The position numbers were made by a program, and so were the translations under genes. Below are positions 1-6,689 of a DNA stretch of 11,696 nt, one piece after another. The stretch comes from an uncultured Oscillospiraceae bacterium (lineage in GTDB: Bacteria > Bacillota > Clostridia > Oscillospirales > Oscillospiraceae), in NCBI GenBank assembly GCA_934643765.1, contig CAKUCT010000040.1:1-11696 (forward strand), in the 5' to 3' direction. A model generated the notes under the pieces. The model was not told where the DNA came from and did no database searches. It saw only the letters and a program-made list of their open reading frames with translations. Position 1 is the first letter of the stretch; each line of letters begins with the position of its first letter.

Positions 1-534
1 CTGCGCCGGGTGACGGCGGAAGCCAGAGCGCATCCGCAGGAATTTGCCGAATACCTGAACAGCAAACAGTCCGCGGAGCTTCAAAAAGAGATCCGCAGAC
101 TGGAGAAAGAAAAAGCCGCCATGCAGAAGCGCAAAGCTGAGCTGGATGCGATTTTCAAGAAGCTCTATGAAGACAGCGTACTGGGGCGCATCACGGCAGA
201 ACAGTTCCAGATGCTCTCGGCCAGTTACACCGATGAACAGGCAAAACTGACAGAATCGCTCCCACAGCAAGAAGCAGAGATCCAGCGGCTGAAAGAAACG
301 GTAAGCAATACGGCAGCGTTCCTCGACAAAGCGAAGCGATACACGGACATTCAAGAACTAACACCGGAGCTGTTGCGGCTCTTCATCCAGAAGATCGTGG
401 TGCATGAAAAGGAAGTGAAGTGGTCCAAGCAAGCACCGCAGACCGTAGAAATTCACTACGCCGACATTGGGTGCATGGAGAACAGACAAACAGCAGAACC
501 GGAACAACATAAAGAAATCCCGATGGTATCCTGA
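1..534 (+). CDS. Large serine recombinase, C-terminal fragment (DUF4368 type)
   Basis: The reading frame is open from base 1 and ends at TGA 532-534, so this is the last 177 residues of a longer protein whose catalytic serine and zinc-ribbon domains lie left of the window. Visible residues about 20-103 form a charged coiled coil rich in Lys, Glu and Arg, containing the LYEDSVLGRITAEQF block typical of Tn4451/TnpX and TndX-like recombinases. Residues about 115-157 (LTPELLRLFIQKIVVHEKE and following) match the DUF4368 tail of that family. Such enzymes cut and rejoin element ends through a 5' phosphoserine intermediate, and the coiled coil takes part in synapsis. The family gene usually sits at one end of its transposon or conjugative element, so the element should extend left. 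The assignment as a recombinase tail is firm; the kind of element it moves cannot be seen. Confidence 0.9.
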   Translation: MRRVTAEARAHPQEFAEYLNSKQSAELQKEIRRLEKEKAAMQKRKAELDAIFKKLYEDSVLGRITAEQFQMLSASYTDEQAKLTESLPQQEAEIQRLKETVSNTAAFLDKAKRYTDIQELTPELLRLFIQKIVVHEKEVKWSKQAPQTVEIHYADIGCMENRQTAEPEQHKEIPMVS

Positions 535-560
535 ACCATTCCCAGCTATACGCCAATTAT

Positions 561-593
561 AAAACCCGACTGGTGCCTGAAGCACCAGCCGGG
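561..593 (-). terminator. Intrinsic terminator of the leftward L,D-transpeptidase gene
   Basis: Bases 565-576 pair with 582-593 as a 12-bp stem with one A-C mismatch around a 5-base loop. Read on the minus strand the stem is followed directly by TTTTATAATT (from base 564 leftward), the expected U-rich tract. It lies 74 bases past the L,D-transpeptidase stop. There is no T-run on the plus side, so it serves the minus strand; the recombinase may still stop here inefficiently. Confidence 0.8.
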
Positions 594-666
594 TAACCTC
601 CGCCAACGTTGTTACCCCTGTCAGGGGACAGCACGGCGCGCGCGGGCTTTTTCTGCTTTTCATCAC

Positions 667-2037
667 TTATTTTTCCATGTATCTCCGGAGCATCGCCGCG
701 GCCTGCGCCCGCGTCAAAGACGCAAGCGGATTGAGCCGCTGCTTCTCGTCGCCCTTCAAAATCCCGGCCCCGACTGCCCAGCTTACCGCGTCCTTCGCAA
801 AATTCGAAACAGTTTCTGCGTCCACAAACCCTTCCAGGCTGCCGGAATCCGTTCCCCGGCGCTTGGTTTTCTGCGCGCACCGGTAAAGCAGCGTCACCAT
901 TTCCTCGCGGCCAACCGGCGCCTGCGCTTCAAATGTCATTTCGTCAAGCAGTCCGTTCTGCTCCGCCCAGGAAAGCGCCGGGCCGTACCAGGCTTCCTCG
1001 GTGCTCTGCGCCTCCGGCCGGCCCGCCAGATTGTAGACAATCTGCAGCGCCGTCGCCCACGTGACAAGATTGTTCGGCGCCATGCGGTTTTCACCGATTC
1101 CGTTCAGAACGCCCTGCTCGCTTGCAAAGCGCATATCATCATAATACCATGCCCCGGCTGTCAGATCGGCAAACGGCAGCAGCTCTCCTGTCACCGTAAC
1201 CGTGCACGCCGCACTGGCCTTGCCGCAGCTGGCCGTGATGGTTGCAGTTCCTTCGCCCAGCGCAACCACGCGCCCGTTCTGCACCGAGGCAACCTCCGGC
1301 GCATCCGACTTCCAGACGACGCTCAAAATGCCCGCATCCTCCGGCAGACACTTGGCTGTCAGCGTCAGGCCGTTGCCCGCGGTGAATTCCGCCGCTTCTT
1401 CCGAAATCTGAATTTCCTCAACCAGCTTCTGCGTCCACGGGTTTTCCGGCCGCGGGTCGGTCGGATCCCAGCCGCAGTCGTCCGGTACAACGTCAACAAG
1501 CCGTTCCGGCTTTCCAAGCGGGCCCGGATCATCGCTGTCGTAGATCGTTACGCGCGTCCCCGGCGCGCAGTTATCATAAATCCATTTGGCGTCGGCCGTC
1601 TGCAGCCGCACGCAGCCAAGCGACGCAACATCGCCCAGCATATTGTATTCCGACGCAATCAGCGCAGAAGGGTCCGGCGCCGTATAGCAGATGGAATGGA
1701 ACAGATAATTGCCGAAAAACTGCGTGGAATACTGGCCGTAGCTCCCGTCGAACATCAGGCACCACTGCTTTTTGACGTTTGTAACCTGATAGCTGCCAAG
1801 CGGCGTAGCATGGCCGAGGCGGCCGGTCGAGCAGATCATTGCCTTGTAGGGTATGGTATATGCCCCGGCTTCATCCTGGGTATACACGGTTACGGTGTTC
1901 ATCTTCCGGTTTACCATGATGGAATACGGAAGCTGATTTTCTGCCGCGTCAGCCGTGACGCAGGCGCCTGCCGCAAATAGCCCGCTCAAAAGCGTCACCA
2001 TCAGGGCTGTGATGATGACGCGCATCCGTCTGTTCAT
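667..2037 (-). CDS. Secreted L,D-transpeptidase with Ig-like and S-layer homology repeats
   Basis: This 456-residue protein should form 3-3 peptidoglycan cross-links or attach proteins to the wall, acting outside the membrane. Residues 1-32 are a signal peptide (NRRMR, hydrophobic core, cleavage near ADAA). A YkuD domain spans about 36-167 with His114 and the catalytic block ASLGCVRL carrying Cys142; the usual SHGC is SLGC here. Residues about 208-283 form a BIG2 immunoglobulin-like domain, and about 287-453 hold three S-layer homology motifs (FADLTAGAWYYDDMRFA, WYGPALSWAEQNGLL, FVDAETVSNFAKDAVSWA), which in the family bind secondary wall polymers. The start at 2037 is chosen because GGGAGG (2047-2052) lies 9 bases upstream and the signal peptide begins there; a start 30 codons earlier lacks both. 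The gene may be read from the promoter near 3751 through the GNAT gene, because no minus-strand terminator is visible between them. Confidence 0.9.
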   Translation of the reverse strand: MNRRMRVIITALMVTLLSGLFAAGACVTADAAENQLPYSIMVNRKMNTVTVYTQDEAGAYTIPYKAMICSTGRLGHATPLGSYQVTNVKKQWCLMFDGSYGQYSTQFFGNYLFHSICYTAPDPSALIASEYNMLGDVASLGCVRLQTADAKWIYDNCAPGTRVTIYDSDDPGPLGKPERLVDVVPDDCGWDPTDPRPENPWTQKLVEEIQISEEAAEFTAGNGLTLTAKCLPEDAGILSVVWKSDAPEVASVQNGRVVALGEGTATITASCGKASAACTVTVTGELLPFADLTAGAWYYDDMRFASEQGVLNGIGENRMAPNNLVTWATALQIVYNLAGRPEAQSTEEAWYGPALSWAEQNGLLDEMTFEAQAPVGREEMVTLLYRCAQKTKRRGTDSGSLEGFVDAETVSNFAKDAVSWAVGAGILKGDEKQRLNPLASLTRAQAAAMLRRYMEK

Positions 2038-2177
2038 ATGTAAGTTCCTCCCATTTGGGACTCCAGAATATGTACAGTCTACTGCAAAATCCGCCTGAAG
2101 TCCAGAAAAATCGTGCCATTGCCGCAAGTTTCGGCATCTACCGCATCAGGGCGGTTTTCAGACGCATTTTTGCCACC

Positions 2178-2211
2178 GCTCACGTGCGCAGCGCGCGGAG
2201 CAGATTTTTTT
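2178..2211 (+). terminator. Terminator-like hairpin facing against local genes
   Basis: GCTC 2178-2181 pairs with GAGC 2198-2201 and, after a bulged A, CGTGC 2183-2187 pairs with GCGCG 2193-2197 around a 5-base loop. Seven T residues follow at 2205-2211. It therefore reads as an intrinsic terminator only on the plus strand, although the genes on both sides are on the minus strand. It could block antisense transcripts or be fortuitous. On the minus strand the T-tract is missing, so it should not stop the GNAT transcript. Confidence 0.35.
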
Positions 2212-2217
2212 ATGATT

Positions 2218-2820
2218 CTACTTTGCCTCCGGATACCGGAGCAGATCGTACAGCGTACTGCCCGCACCAAGGCTGCGTGTCCCGGTAAGCTCCATGCCAA
2301 GATGCACGTATTTGTCGCATTTAGACTTTGCGTCGGTGTCGAGAATTACCGGCACCTGCAGCCGGTCGCCCTCCCGGAAGGCCATCTCCAGAAGCTTCCG
2401 CATATAGCCCTGTCCCTGGTATTTTTCGCGCACGCAGACCATGCCGACATAGATATACGGCTTGTGCTGCTTGTCATACTGATTGCGAAGGCTCATCCCG
2501 CCGCGCTTCATCGCCTTCACGAAATGGACCATTTCCTTCGGCCGCAGCGCCCGGAACGCACCCTGCGCCAGCGGCCAGAGCGTTTTCATGCCAAGAGACT
2601 CCCCCGGCAGGCGGTAGGCGATGAAGCCCTCGTGCCGCTCGCTTGTCGTGTGCAGGAAGCCGCCCTTTATCATCCCGCGGACAAAGCCGCAGATATATGC
2701 GGCTACAGCCTCCGGGCCGGAATACAGGGACAAAAGGCCCTCTTCCTCCCCATAGTTATAGTATCCAAAGGCATGACCGATACTGTAAATTGTCGCTTCA
2801 TCCAGCGTTTTCACCAGCAT
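2218..2820 (-). CDS. GNAT-family N-acetyltransferase
   Basis: The 200-residue product has a GNAT fold signature in its C-terminal half: motif A is VGMVCVREKYQGQGYMRKLL (about 126-144), with the Q-x-x-G-x-G/A-like QGQGY turn (135-139) that binds the pyrophosphate of acetyl-CoA. It is followed by strands VPVILDTDAK (156-165) and a KCDKYVHLGMELTGTR segment (167-182) typical of motif B. The N-terminal 100 residues are less conserved in look, and no substrate can be named. The chosen ATG (2818-2820) is preceded by GGAGGG (2830-2835) at 9 bases. An ATG ten codons upstream (2850) overlaps the hydrolase stop as ATGA and is a possible coupled start without a good ribosome binding site. It is the second gene of the leftward operon and ends in TAG (2218-2220). 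Confidence 0.85.
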   Translation of the reverse strand: MLVKTLDEATIYSIGHAFGYYNYGEEEGLLSLYSGPEAVAAYICGFVRGMIKGGFLHTTSERHEGFIAYRLPGESLGMKTLWPLAQGAFRALRPKEMVHFVKAMKRGGMSLRNQYDKQHKPYIYVGMVCVREKYQGQGYMRKLLEMAFREGDRLQVPVILDTDAKSKCDKYVHLGMELTGTRSLGAGSTLYDLLRYPEAK

Positions 2821-2829
2821 GTATCTCGT

Positions 2830-2835
2830 CCCTCC
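2830..2835 (-). promoter_or_regulatory. Ribosome binding site deciding the GNAT start
   Basis: GGAGGG on the minus strand sits 9 bases before the ATG at 2820 and inside the longer reading that would begin at 2850. This favours the shorter protein. Confidence 0.6.
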
Positions 2836-2846
2836 GTCTGTCTTTC

Positions 2847-3671
2847 TCATTCTGCCGCCTTCTGCGCGCGGCCGGATTCGTCTGTTTGCCGTTTCTTCAG
2901 CGAGCGCCGGTGCGCAGCTTGTACTTCCACCGAAAATGCCTCAGGATGCTCTCCGGCAAGGCCGCCGTGACCCAGATTTGTAAAGATCTTCGTCTCAAAC
3001 GCGAAGCCCTGCTTCTGCAAGGCCTCAAGACCAGCCGACAGCTTTTTATCCACCGTGCCCTTGATTCCGTACCAGAGGTACATATCCGTTTTTTCAAACA
3101 GGGAATAGTCCGTTTTCTTTCCGATCAGGAAATAATCCTGGTTCTTCCAGTTTTTCCACGTCGCCTTGCCATAAAGAATCCGGTCTGCCTCCTCCGGTGT
3201 CCGCCCCGAGATCTTAGCCAGAAATCTCTTTCTCTTCGGCCCCGGATGGCCCATGACCGCATAAAAGATTCCGGTGAAGAAGAAGCAGTAGACATCCTTT
3301 CCCCTTTTGCTTTTTATGGCCGGATAGTCTCGCAGGCTCATGCCGTCGGCAATCGTCGTTGTGATTGTCAGCCGCGGATCAGCCAGCACCTCCATCAGCA
3401 CCCGGCAGCCGTAGGAAATGCCATAAAGAATATCGATTTTGCCGCCGTAGTGCTCTTCGATATAGTCCCCCAGGCGCCTTGCCTCGTCCATCGGAGAACG
3501 AAACTGCGTCTCCGGCTCGTCGGGGTTGAAGCCGTCGTAGGCAACCAGCACCACATGATATACCTTTGCCATTACCTCGGCCGCAGGCTACATGCCGCGG
3601 TAGCTTACGCCGCCCCCATGGAGCATCACCATCAGTTCCCGGTTCTCTTTTCCAAATTCAAAGTACTTCAT
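2847..3671 (-). pseudogene. Alpha/beta hydrolase, interrupted by in-frame TAG at codon 28
   Basis: The natural start is ATG 3671, with GGAGG (3680-3684) 8 bases upstream and a good promoter behind it. The frame reads 27 codons, including the oxyanion-hole motif MLHGGG (16-21), then meets TAG at 3588-3590, and continues open for 246 more codons to TGA 2847-2849. Restored, it is a 274-residue alpha/beta hydrolase: nucleophile elbow GISYG with Ser86, and a C-terminal NLGHGGLAGEHPE segment whose His235 is the likely catalytic histidine. The substrate is unknown. The open remainder from ATG 3572 (241 residues) keeps Ser and His but lacks the HGGG strand and has no well-spaced ribosome binding site, so it is unlikely to be an active enzyme by itself. 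The lesion could be a true nonsense mutation, a sequence error, or a read-through codon. The stop overlaps the GNAT region as ATGA, so the two genes form one unit. Confidence 0.8.
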
Positions 3672-3679
3672 GCGCCGCG

Positions 3680-3684
3680 CCTCC
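3680..3684 (-). promoter_or_regulatory. Ribosome binding site of the original hydrolase start
   Basis: GGAGG on the minus strand lies 8 bases before ATG 3671. Its quality shows that translation was meant to start upstream of the TAG, not at the internal ATG 3572. Confidence 0.7.
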
Positions 3685-3716
3685 GAAAGTTAGAGCCATC
3701 TAATCTATGCTTTCTG

Positions 3717-3740
3717 AAAAAGCCGTGTGTCTGCGGCTTC
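3717..3740 (-). promoter_or_regulatory. Leader hairpin with U-run before the hydrolase gene
   Basis: On the minus strand AAGCCG (3739-3734) pairs with CGGCTT (3725-3720) around an 8-base loop, and a five-T run ends the arm at 3721-3717. It begins a few bases after the predicted transcript start (about 3744), so it could act as a weak attenuator or a 5' stabilising stem. The stem is only 6 bp, so this is tentative. Confidence 0.35.
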
Positions 3741-3750
3741 ATTATTATTT

Positions 3751-3779
3751 AGTGTAGCACGCGCGCCGGGCGCTTGCAA
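3751..3779 (-). promoter_or_regulatory. Sigma-70 type promoter of the hydrolase-GNAT operon
   Basis: On the minus strand, TTGCAA (3779-3774) and TACACT (3756-3751) are separated by exactly 17 bases. They match the vegetative consensus at 4/6 and 4/6 positions. Transcription would start near 3744, leaving a leader of about 73 bases before ATG 3671. The spacer is very GC-rich (GCGCCCGGCGCGCG). Confidence 0.65.
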
Positions 3780-3780
3780 G

Positions 3781-3953
3781 ATGAACGTCCGTTTCCGGGC
3801 AAAATTTGTAAGCTCGCGCTCTGCCTCGCCTCTGGACATCGTCTGCCGGAGGCGCTCCGGCGCGCAATTTTGTAACATATGGAAAAACTAAAAAATTTTT
3901 AGGTATCGACTTCGTGCGATGTGAAAGAAAATGAATAGGTATGAAGAAAAGGT
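3781..3953. other. Non-coding centre of the divergent intergenic region
   Basis: No gene is seen between the two divergent promoters. The stretch holds a perfect 7-bp dyad, GCCGGAG (3845-3851) with CTCCGGC (3855-3861), followed at a short distance by TTTT, and two near-identical AT boxes, GCAAAATTTGTAA (3799-3811) and GCAATTTTGTAA (3864-3875). From about 3880 to 3953 it becomes AT- and purine-rich, as often seen upstream of strong promoters. The dyad or the paired boxes could be regulator sites, but no regulator is known. Confidence 0.4.
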
Positions 3954-3982
3954 TTGAAATTCAAGGCATCTTCGTGTATATT
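3954..3982 (+). promoter_or_regulatory. Sigma-70 type promoter of the BMP/Nup transporter operon
   Basis: TTGAAA (3954-3959) and TATATT (3977-3982) are separated by 17 bases and match the vegetative consensus closely (5/6 and 5/6). The start point would be near 3989, giving a leader of about 107 bases. The -35 box lies in a small dyad, TTGAA-A-TTCAA (3954-3964), which could be an operator half-pair. Confidence 0.7.
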
Positions 3983-3997
3983 GAATAGTAAGAAATC

Positions 3998-4027
3998 CAC
4001 CGGCCCGGGCGATACGGCCAGCCGGTG
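3998..4027 (+). promoter_or_regulatory. 5' leader stem-loop of the transporter operon
   Basis: CACCGGC (3998-4004) pairs with GCCGGTG (4021-4027), and inside it CCG (4005-4007) can pair with CGG (4015-4017), leaving a bulge and a 7-base loop. It falls about 10 bases after the predicted transcript start. It does not match the purine riboswitch core I looked for and has no U-run, so a 5' stabilising stem or protein-binding leader is more likely than a terminator. Confidence 0.45.
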
Positions 4028-4081
4028 TACCGGAGTATTGTTGGAAAAAGGAGCGAACGCACAGACCCATAAGTGAACATA

Positions 4082-4087
4082 GAGGAG
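4082..4087 (+). promoter_or_regulatory. Ribosome binding site supporting a TTG start
   Basis: GAGGAG lies 8 bases before TTG 4096. The first in-frame ATG (4117) is 29 bases away from it, with only a weak GGAAG of its own, so the TTG is preferred. Confidence 0.6.
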
Positions 4088-4095
4088 CGTGATTT

Positions 4096-5607
4096 TTGTT
4101 GGAAGAACTGCTACGCATGGAGCACATCAGCAAACGATTCGGAGATTTTTACGCGAACCACGACATCAATTTGTCCGTAGCCAAGGGCGAGGTACATACC
4201 CTGCTCGGCGAAAACGGTGCGGGCAAATCGACGCTGATGAACATCCTGATCGGTCTGTACCAGCCAACGGAGGGCAAGATCTTTCTGAACGGGAAAGAGG
4301 TACGGATTGAGTCGCCCAGTCAGGCCGTCAAACTCGGCATCGGCATGGTGCATCAGCACTTCATGCTGGTGGAAGCCATGACCGTGTTTGAGAACATGAT
4401 TCTCGGCGACCGCAACTCCAAGGGAATTTTCATCGACCGCGAGGCGCGGCGAAAGGAGATTCTTGCGCTCTCGGAAAAGTATGGTCTGGATGTGGAGCTC
4501 GATAAACTGATTACAGAAATCTCTGTCGGCGCGCAGCAGCGCGTGGAGATTCTCAAGGCGCTGTACCACGGCGCAGAGCTTCTGATCCTGGACGAGCCGT
4601 CGGCCGCGCTGACGGATATTGAGGTCGAGGGTCTTTTTGCCATTATGAAAAAGCTGATTGGAGAGGGTAAGTCCATCATCTTCATCAGCCATAAGATGCG
4701 CGAGGTGCTGCACATTTCAGACCGCATCACCATCCTGCGCGCGGGCGAGGTCGTCACCACCGTAGACGCCCGCGGCGTCACCGGCCAGGAGCTTGCGAAC
4801 ATGATGATCGGCCGGGAGCTGTCGCAGTCGCAGTATGAGAAAAAGGACGCGGGCAAAAGCGCGGCCATCTCGCTGCAGAATATCGATTATCACAAAAACT
4901 CCAAGCACGCGGGCCTGAACAATGTCAGCCTGTCCGTCGCGCAGGGAGAAATTGTCGGCATCGCGGGTGTGGACGGAAACGGCCAGACGCAGCTGGCGCA
5001 GCTTTTAACCGGCGTTTTGTCTCCGGAGAGCGGCGAGTTCCAGCGCAAGGGCAAGAAAATCGCCGTCTTCAGTCCTCGCGCAGCCATTGAGGATGATGTG
5101 GCGCTGATTCCGGAGGACCGGAACCTGCAGGGCCTGATCGGCAACATGTCCATTGCGGACAATCTGGTCCTCAAGCAGACCGATACGCCGGAATTCTCGT
5201 CGATGCACGGCCTGCGGCTGAAAAAGAAAAAAATCATGGCATATGCCAAGGAAATGATTGCGAAATATGACATCCGCTGTCAGTCCGCCGATCAGGAGGT
5301 GCGCAACCTCTCCGGCGGCAACCAGCAGAAGGTCATTCTCTCGCGTGAACTGGAATCCGACCCGGACGTACTCATCGCCGTTCACCCCACACGCGGTCTG
5401 GACATCGGCGCGACCCGCTTTGTCCACGATCAGATGATCGCGGCCCGCGACCGGGGCGTCGGTATTCTGCTCATCAGCGCGGACTTCGATGAAATTCTCG
5501 AAATGTCCGACCGCATCCTTGTCATCTTCGAGGGCCAGATCATGGGAGAGTTCTCCGGCAAGAACCCGCCCATCGACCAGATCAGCCTCGCGATGACCGG
5601 TAAGTGA
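4096..5607 (+). CDS. Nucleoside ABC transporter, double ATP-binding protein (BMP/Nup type)
   Basis: This 503-residue cytoplasmic protein carries two ABC ATPase domains in tandem and powers the importer formed with the two downstream permeases, as in YufO/NupA-like systems. The first domain has Walker A GENGAGKST (38-46), Q-loop Gln87, signature SVGAQQR (143-149), Walker B LLILDEP (162-168) and H-loop His199. The second is degenerate in the way usual for this family: the P-loop is GVDGNGQT (291-298) with Gln in place of Lys, the signature is LSGGNQQK (405-412), and the Walker B region reads LIAVHPTRGLD (426-436) without the catalytic Glu. Its His430 stands where relatives often have Gln. The start is TTG, supported by GAGGAG. 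It is the first gene of a four-gene operon behind the promoter at 3954. The family handles purine and pyrimidine nucleosides in Firmicutes and lactococci; the exact substrate cannot be read from sequence. Confidence 0.93.
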   Translation: MLEELLRMEHISKRFGDFYANHDINLSVAKGEVHTLLGENGAGKSTLMNILIGLYQPTEGKIFLNGKEVRIESPSQAVKLGIGMVHQHFMLVEAMTVFENMILGDRNSKGIFIDREARRKEILALSEKYGLDVELDKLITEISVGAQQRVEILKALYHGAELLILDEPSAALTDIEVEGLFAIMKKLIGEGKSIIFISHKMREVLHISDRITILRAGEVVTTVDARGVTGQELANMMIGRELSQSQYEKKDAGKSAAISLQNIDYHKNSKHAGLNNVSLSVAQGEIVGIAGVDGNGQTQLAQLLTGVLSPESGEFQRKGKKIAVFSPRAAIEDDVALIPEDRNLQGLIGNMSIADNLVLKQTDTPEFSSMHGLRLKKKKIMAYAKEMIAKYDIRCQSADQEVRNLSGGNQQKVILSRELESDPDVLIAVHPTRGLDIGATRFVHDQMIAARDRGVGILLISADFDEILEMSDRILVIFEGQIMGEFSGKNPPIDQISLAMTGK

Positions 5608-5621
5608 GAGGAGGACGCAGC

Positions 5622-6689
5622 ATGGAAAAACTGAAAAAATCATTCGGCGCGTTTCTCGTGCCGCTGCTGTCGATTCTGCTGGCGTTTGTCATCGGCGGCA
5701 TCATCATGGCGGCGCTGGGCGCAGATCCGTTTCAGGCGGTAAAATTTCTGTTCCAGGGTGCCTTCGGCTCCAAGGCCGGTATCGGCACAACGCTGGCAAA
5801 AGCCACGCCTCTGATGTTCACGGCGCTGTGCGCGTGCTTCGCGTACCGCTGCGGCGTGTTTAACCTCGGCGGCGAGGGCCAGTTCCTGATGGGCTCGATC
5901 GCAGCGTTTCTTACCTGCTACTTCACCGGCCTGACCGGCCTTGGCGGAATTGTGCTGGCGCTGCTGGCCGGCGCTGTGGCCGGCGGCTTCTGGGGCATGA
6001 TCCCGGGCGTTCTGAAAATCACGCGCGGGCAGAACGAGATGATCATCTCCATCATGCTCAACTATGTGGCGACGCTTTTCATGGGCGTCATCTACACCAG
6101 CTGGATCCGCGACGCCTCCGTCCCGCAGACCCCTGCCATCGCAGATGAAGTGCACCTGCCGCGCATCATCACCGGCATGCGCTTTACCTGGGGCCTTGTG
6201 ATTGCCCTCGTCGTCGGTCTTCTCATCTATTATTTCCTGTTCTGGACCAGCCCCGGCTTCAAGCTCCGGGCCGTCGGCCTCAACCAGACCGCAAGCCGCT
6301 TCAACGGCTTCCCAGTCAGCCGTTACATGCTCATGAGCTTCATCGTCTCCGGCGCGATTGCGGGCCTTGGCGGCGGCGCGGAGCTTCTTGGCACGCAGTT
6401 CCGTCTGATCAACGGCTTCGGCGCGGGCTACGGCTTTGACGGCGTTGCGATGGCGCTCATCGGCCAGCTGCATCCGCTGGCGACGATGCTTGTCGCCCTG
6501 TTCTTCGCGGTGCTTCGCGTGGGCTCGACGACCATGCAGGCCGCAACCGGCGTTCCGACCAGCGTGTCGGATATCATCCAGGCGCTTGTCATCGTCTTCT
6601 CCGTGGCAGGCATGGCGCTGACAAAGCTTCCGGAATTCCAGGCGTGGAAAAACCGCGTGTTCGGCAAGAGAAAGGCGGGTGCTGTGTAA
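5622..6689 (+). CDS. Nucleoside ABC transporter permease 1 (BMP/Nup type)
   Basis: The 355-residue integral membrane protein belongs to the BPD_transp_2 permease family (YufP/NupB-like). It has a first membrane segment at about 11-32, further hydrophobic segments near 63-78, 86-130, 140-160, 189-208, 238-257, 273-299 and 314-334, and a basic cytoplasmic tail. Characteristic stretches are FNLGGEGQFLMGS (80-92) and the GYGFDGVAMALIGQLHP loop (269-285), which in this family lies close to the ATPase-coupling region. The ATG at 5622 has AGGAGG (5609-5614) at 7 bases; a GTG at 5604 overlaps the ATPase stop but lies upstream of this site and is rejected. It pairs with permease 2 to make the membrane channel. 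Confidence 0.92.
   Translation: MEKLKKSFGAFLVPLLSILLAFVIGGIIMAALGADPFQAVKFLFQGAFGSKAGIGTTLAKATPLMFTALCACFAYRCGVFNLGGEGQFLMGSIAAFLTCYFTGLTGLGGIVLALLAGAVAGGFWGMIPGVLKITRGQNEMIISIMLNYVATLFMGVIYTSWIRDASVPQTPAIADEVHLPRIITGMRFTWGLVIALVVGLLIYYFLFWTSPGFKLRAVGLNQTASRFNGFPVSRYMLMSFIVSGAIAGLGGGAELLGTQFRLINGFGAGYGFDGVAMALIGQLHPLATMLVALFFAVLRVGSTTMQAATGVPTSVSDIIQALVIVFSVAGMALTKLPEFQAWKNRVFGKRKAGAV

Noticed and set aside
611..650. GC-rich palindromic tract CCCCTG-T-CAGGGG and GCGCGCG near the element junction
   Set aside because: The loop is a single base and no T-run or partner repeat is visible; I cannot support it as an att site or a separate terminator.
2062..2107. Possible L,D-transpeptidase promoter, TGGACT - 17 bases - TAGACT on the minus strand
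   Set aside because: Only 4/6 matches in each box without supporting features, so it was not listed as a promoter; read-through from the upstream operon is equally possible.
2113..2970. Plus-strand open frame opposite the GNAT gene (285 codons), and another at 2643-3752
   Set aside because: Both lie antisense to the acetyltransferase and hydrolase, whose motifs are clear, and their translations are low-complexity Arg/Pro/Ser/Cys-rich sequence without recognisable domains.
3985..4095. Guanine/adenine riboswitch upstream of the nucleoside transporter
   Set aside because: The conserved purine-riboswitch junction and loop sequences are not present; only a simple stem is seen.
5640..6473. Long minus-strand open frame opposite permease 1 (277 codons)
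   Set aside because: It is a product of codon bias in the GC-rich permease gene: composition is dominated by Ala, Glu, His, Asp and Arg, with no ribosome site and no family motif.
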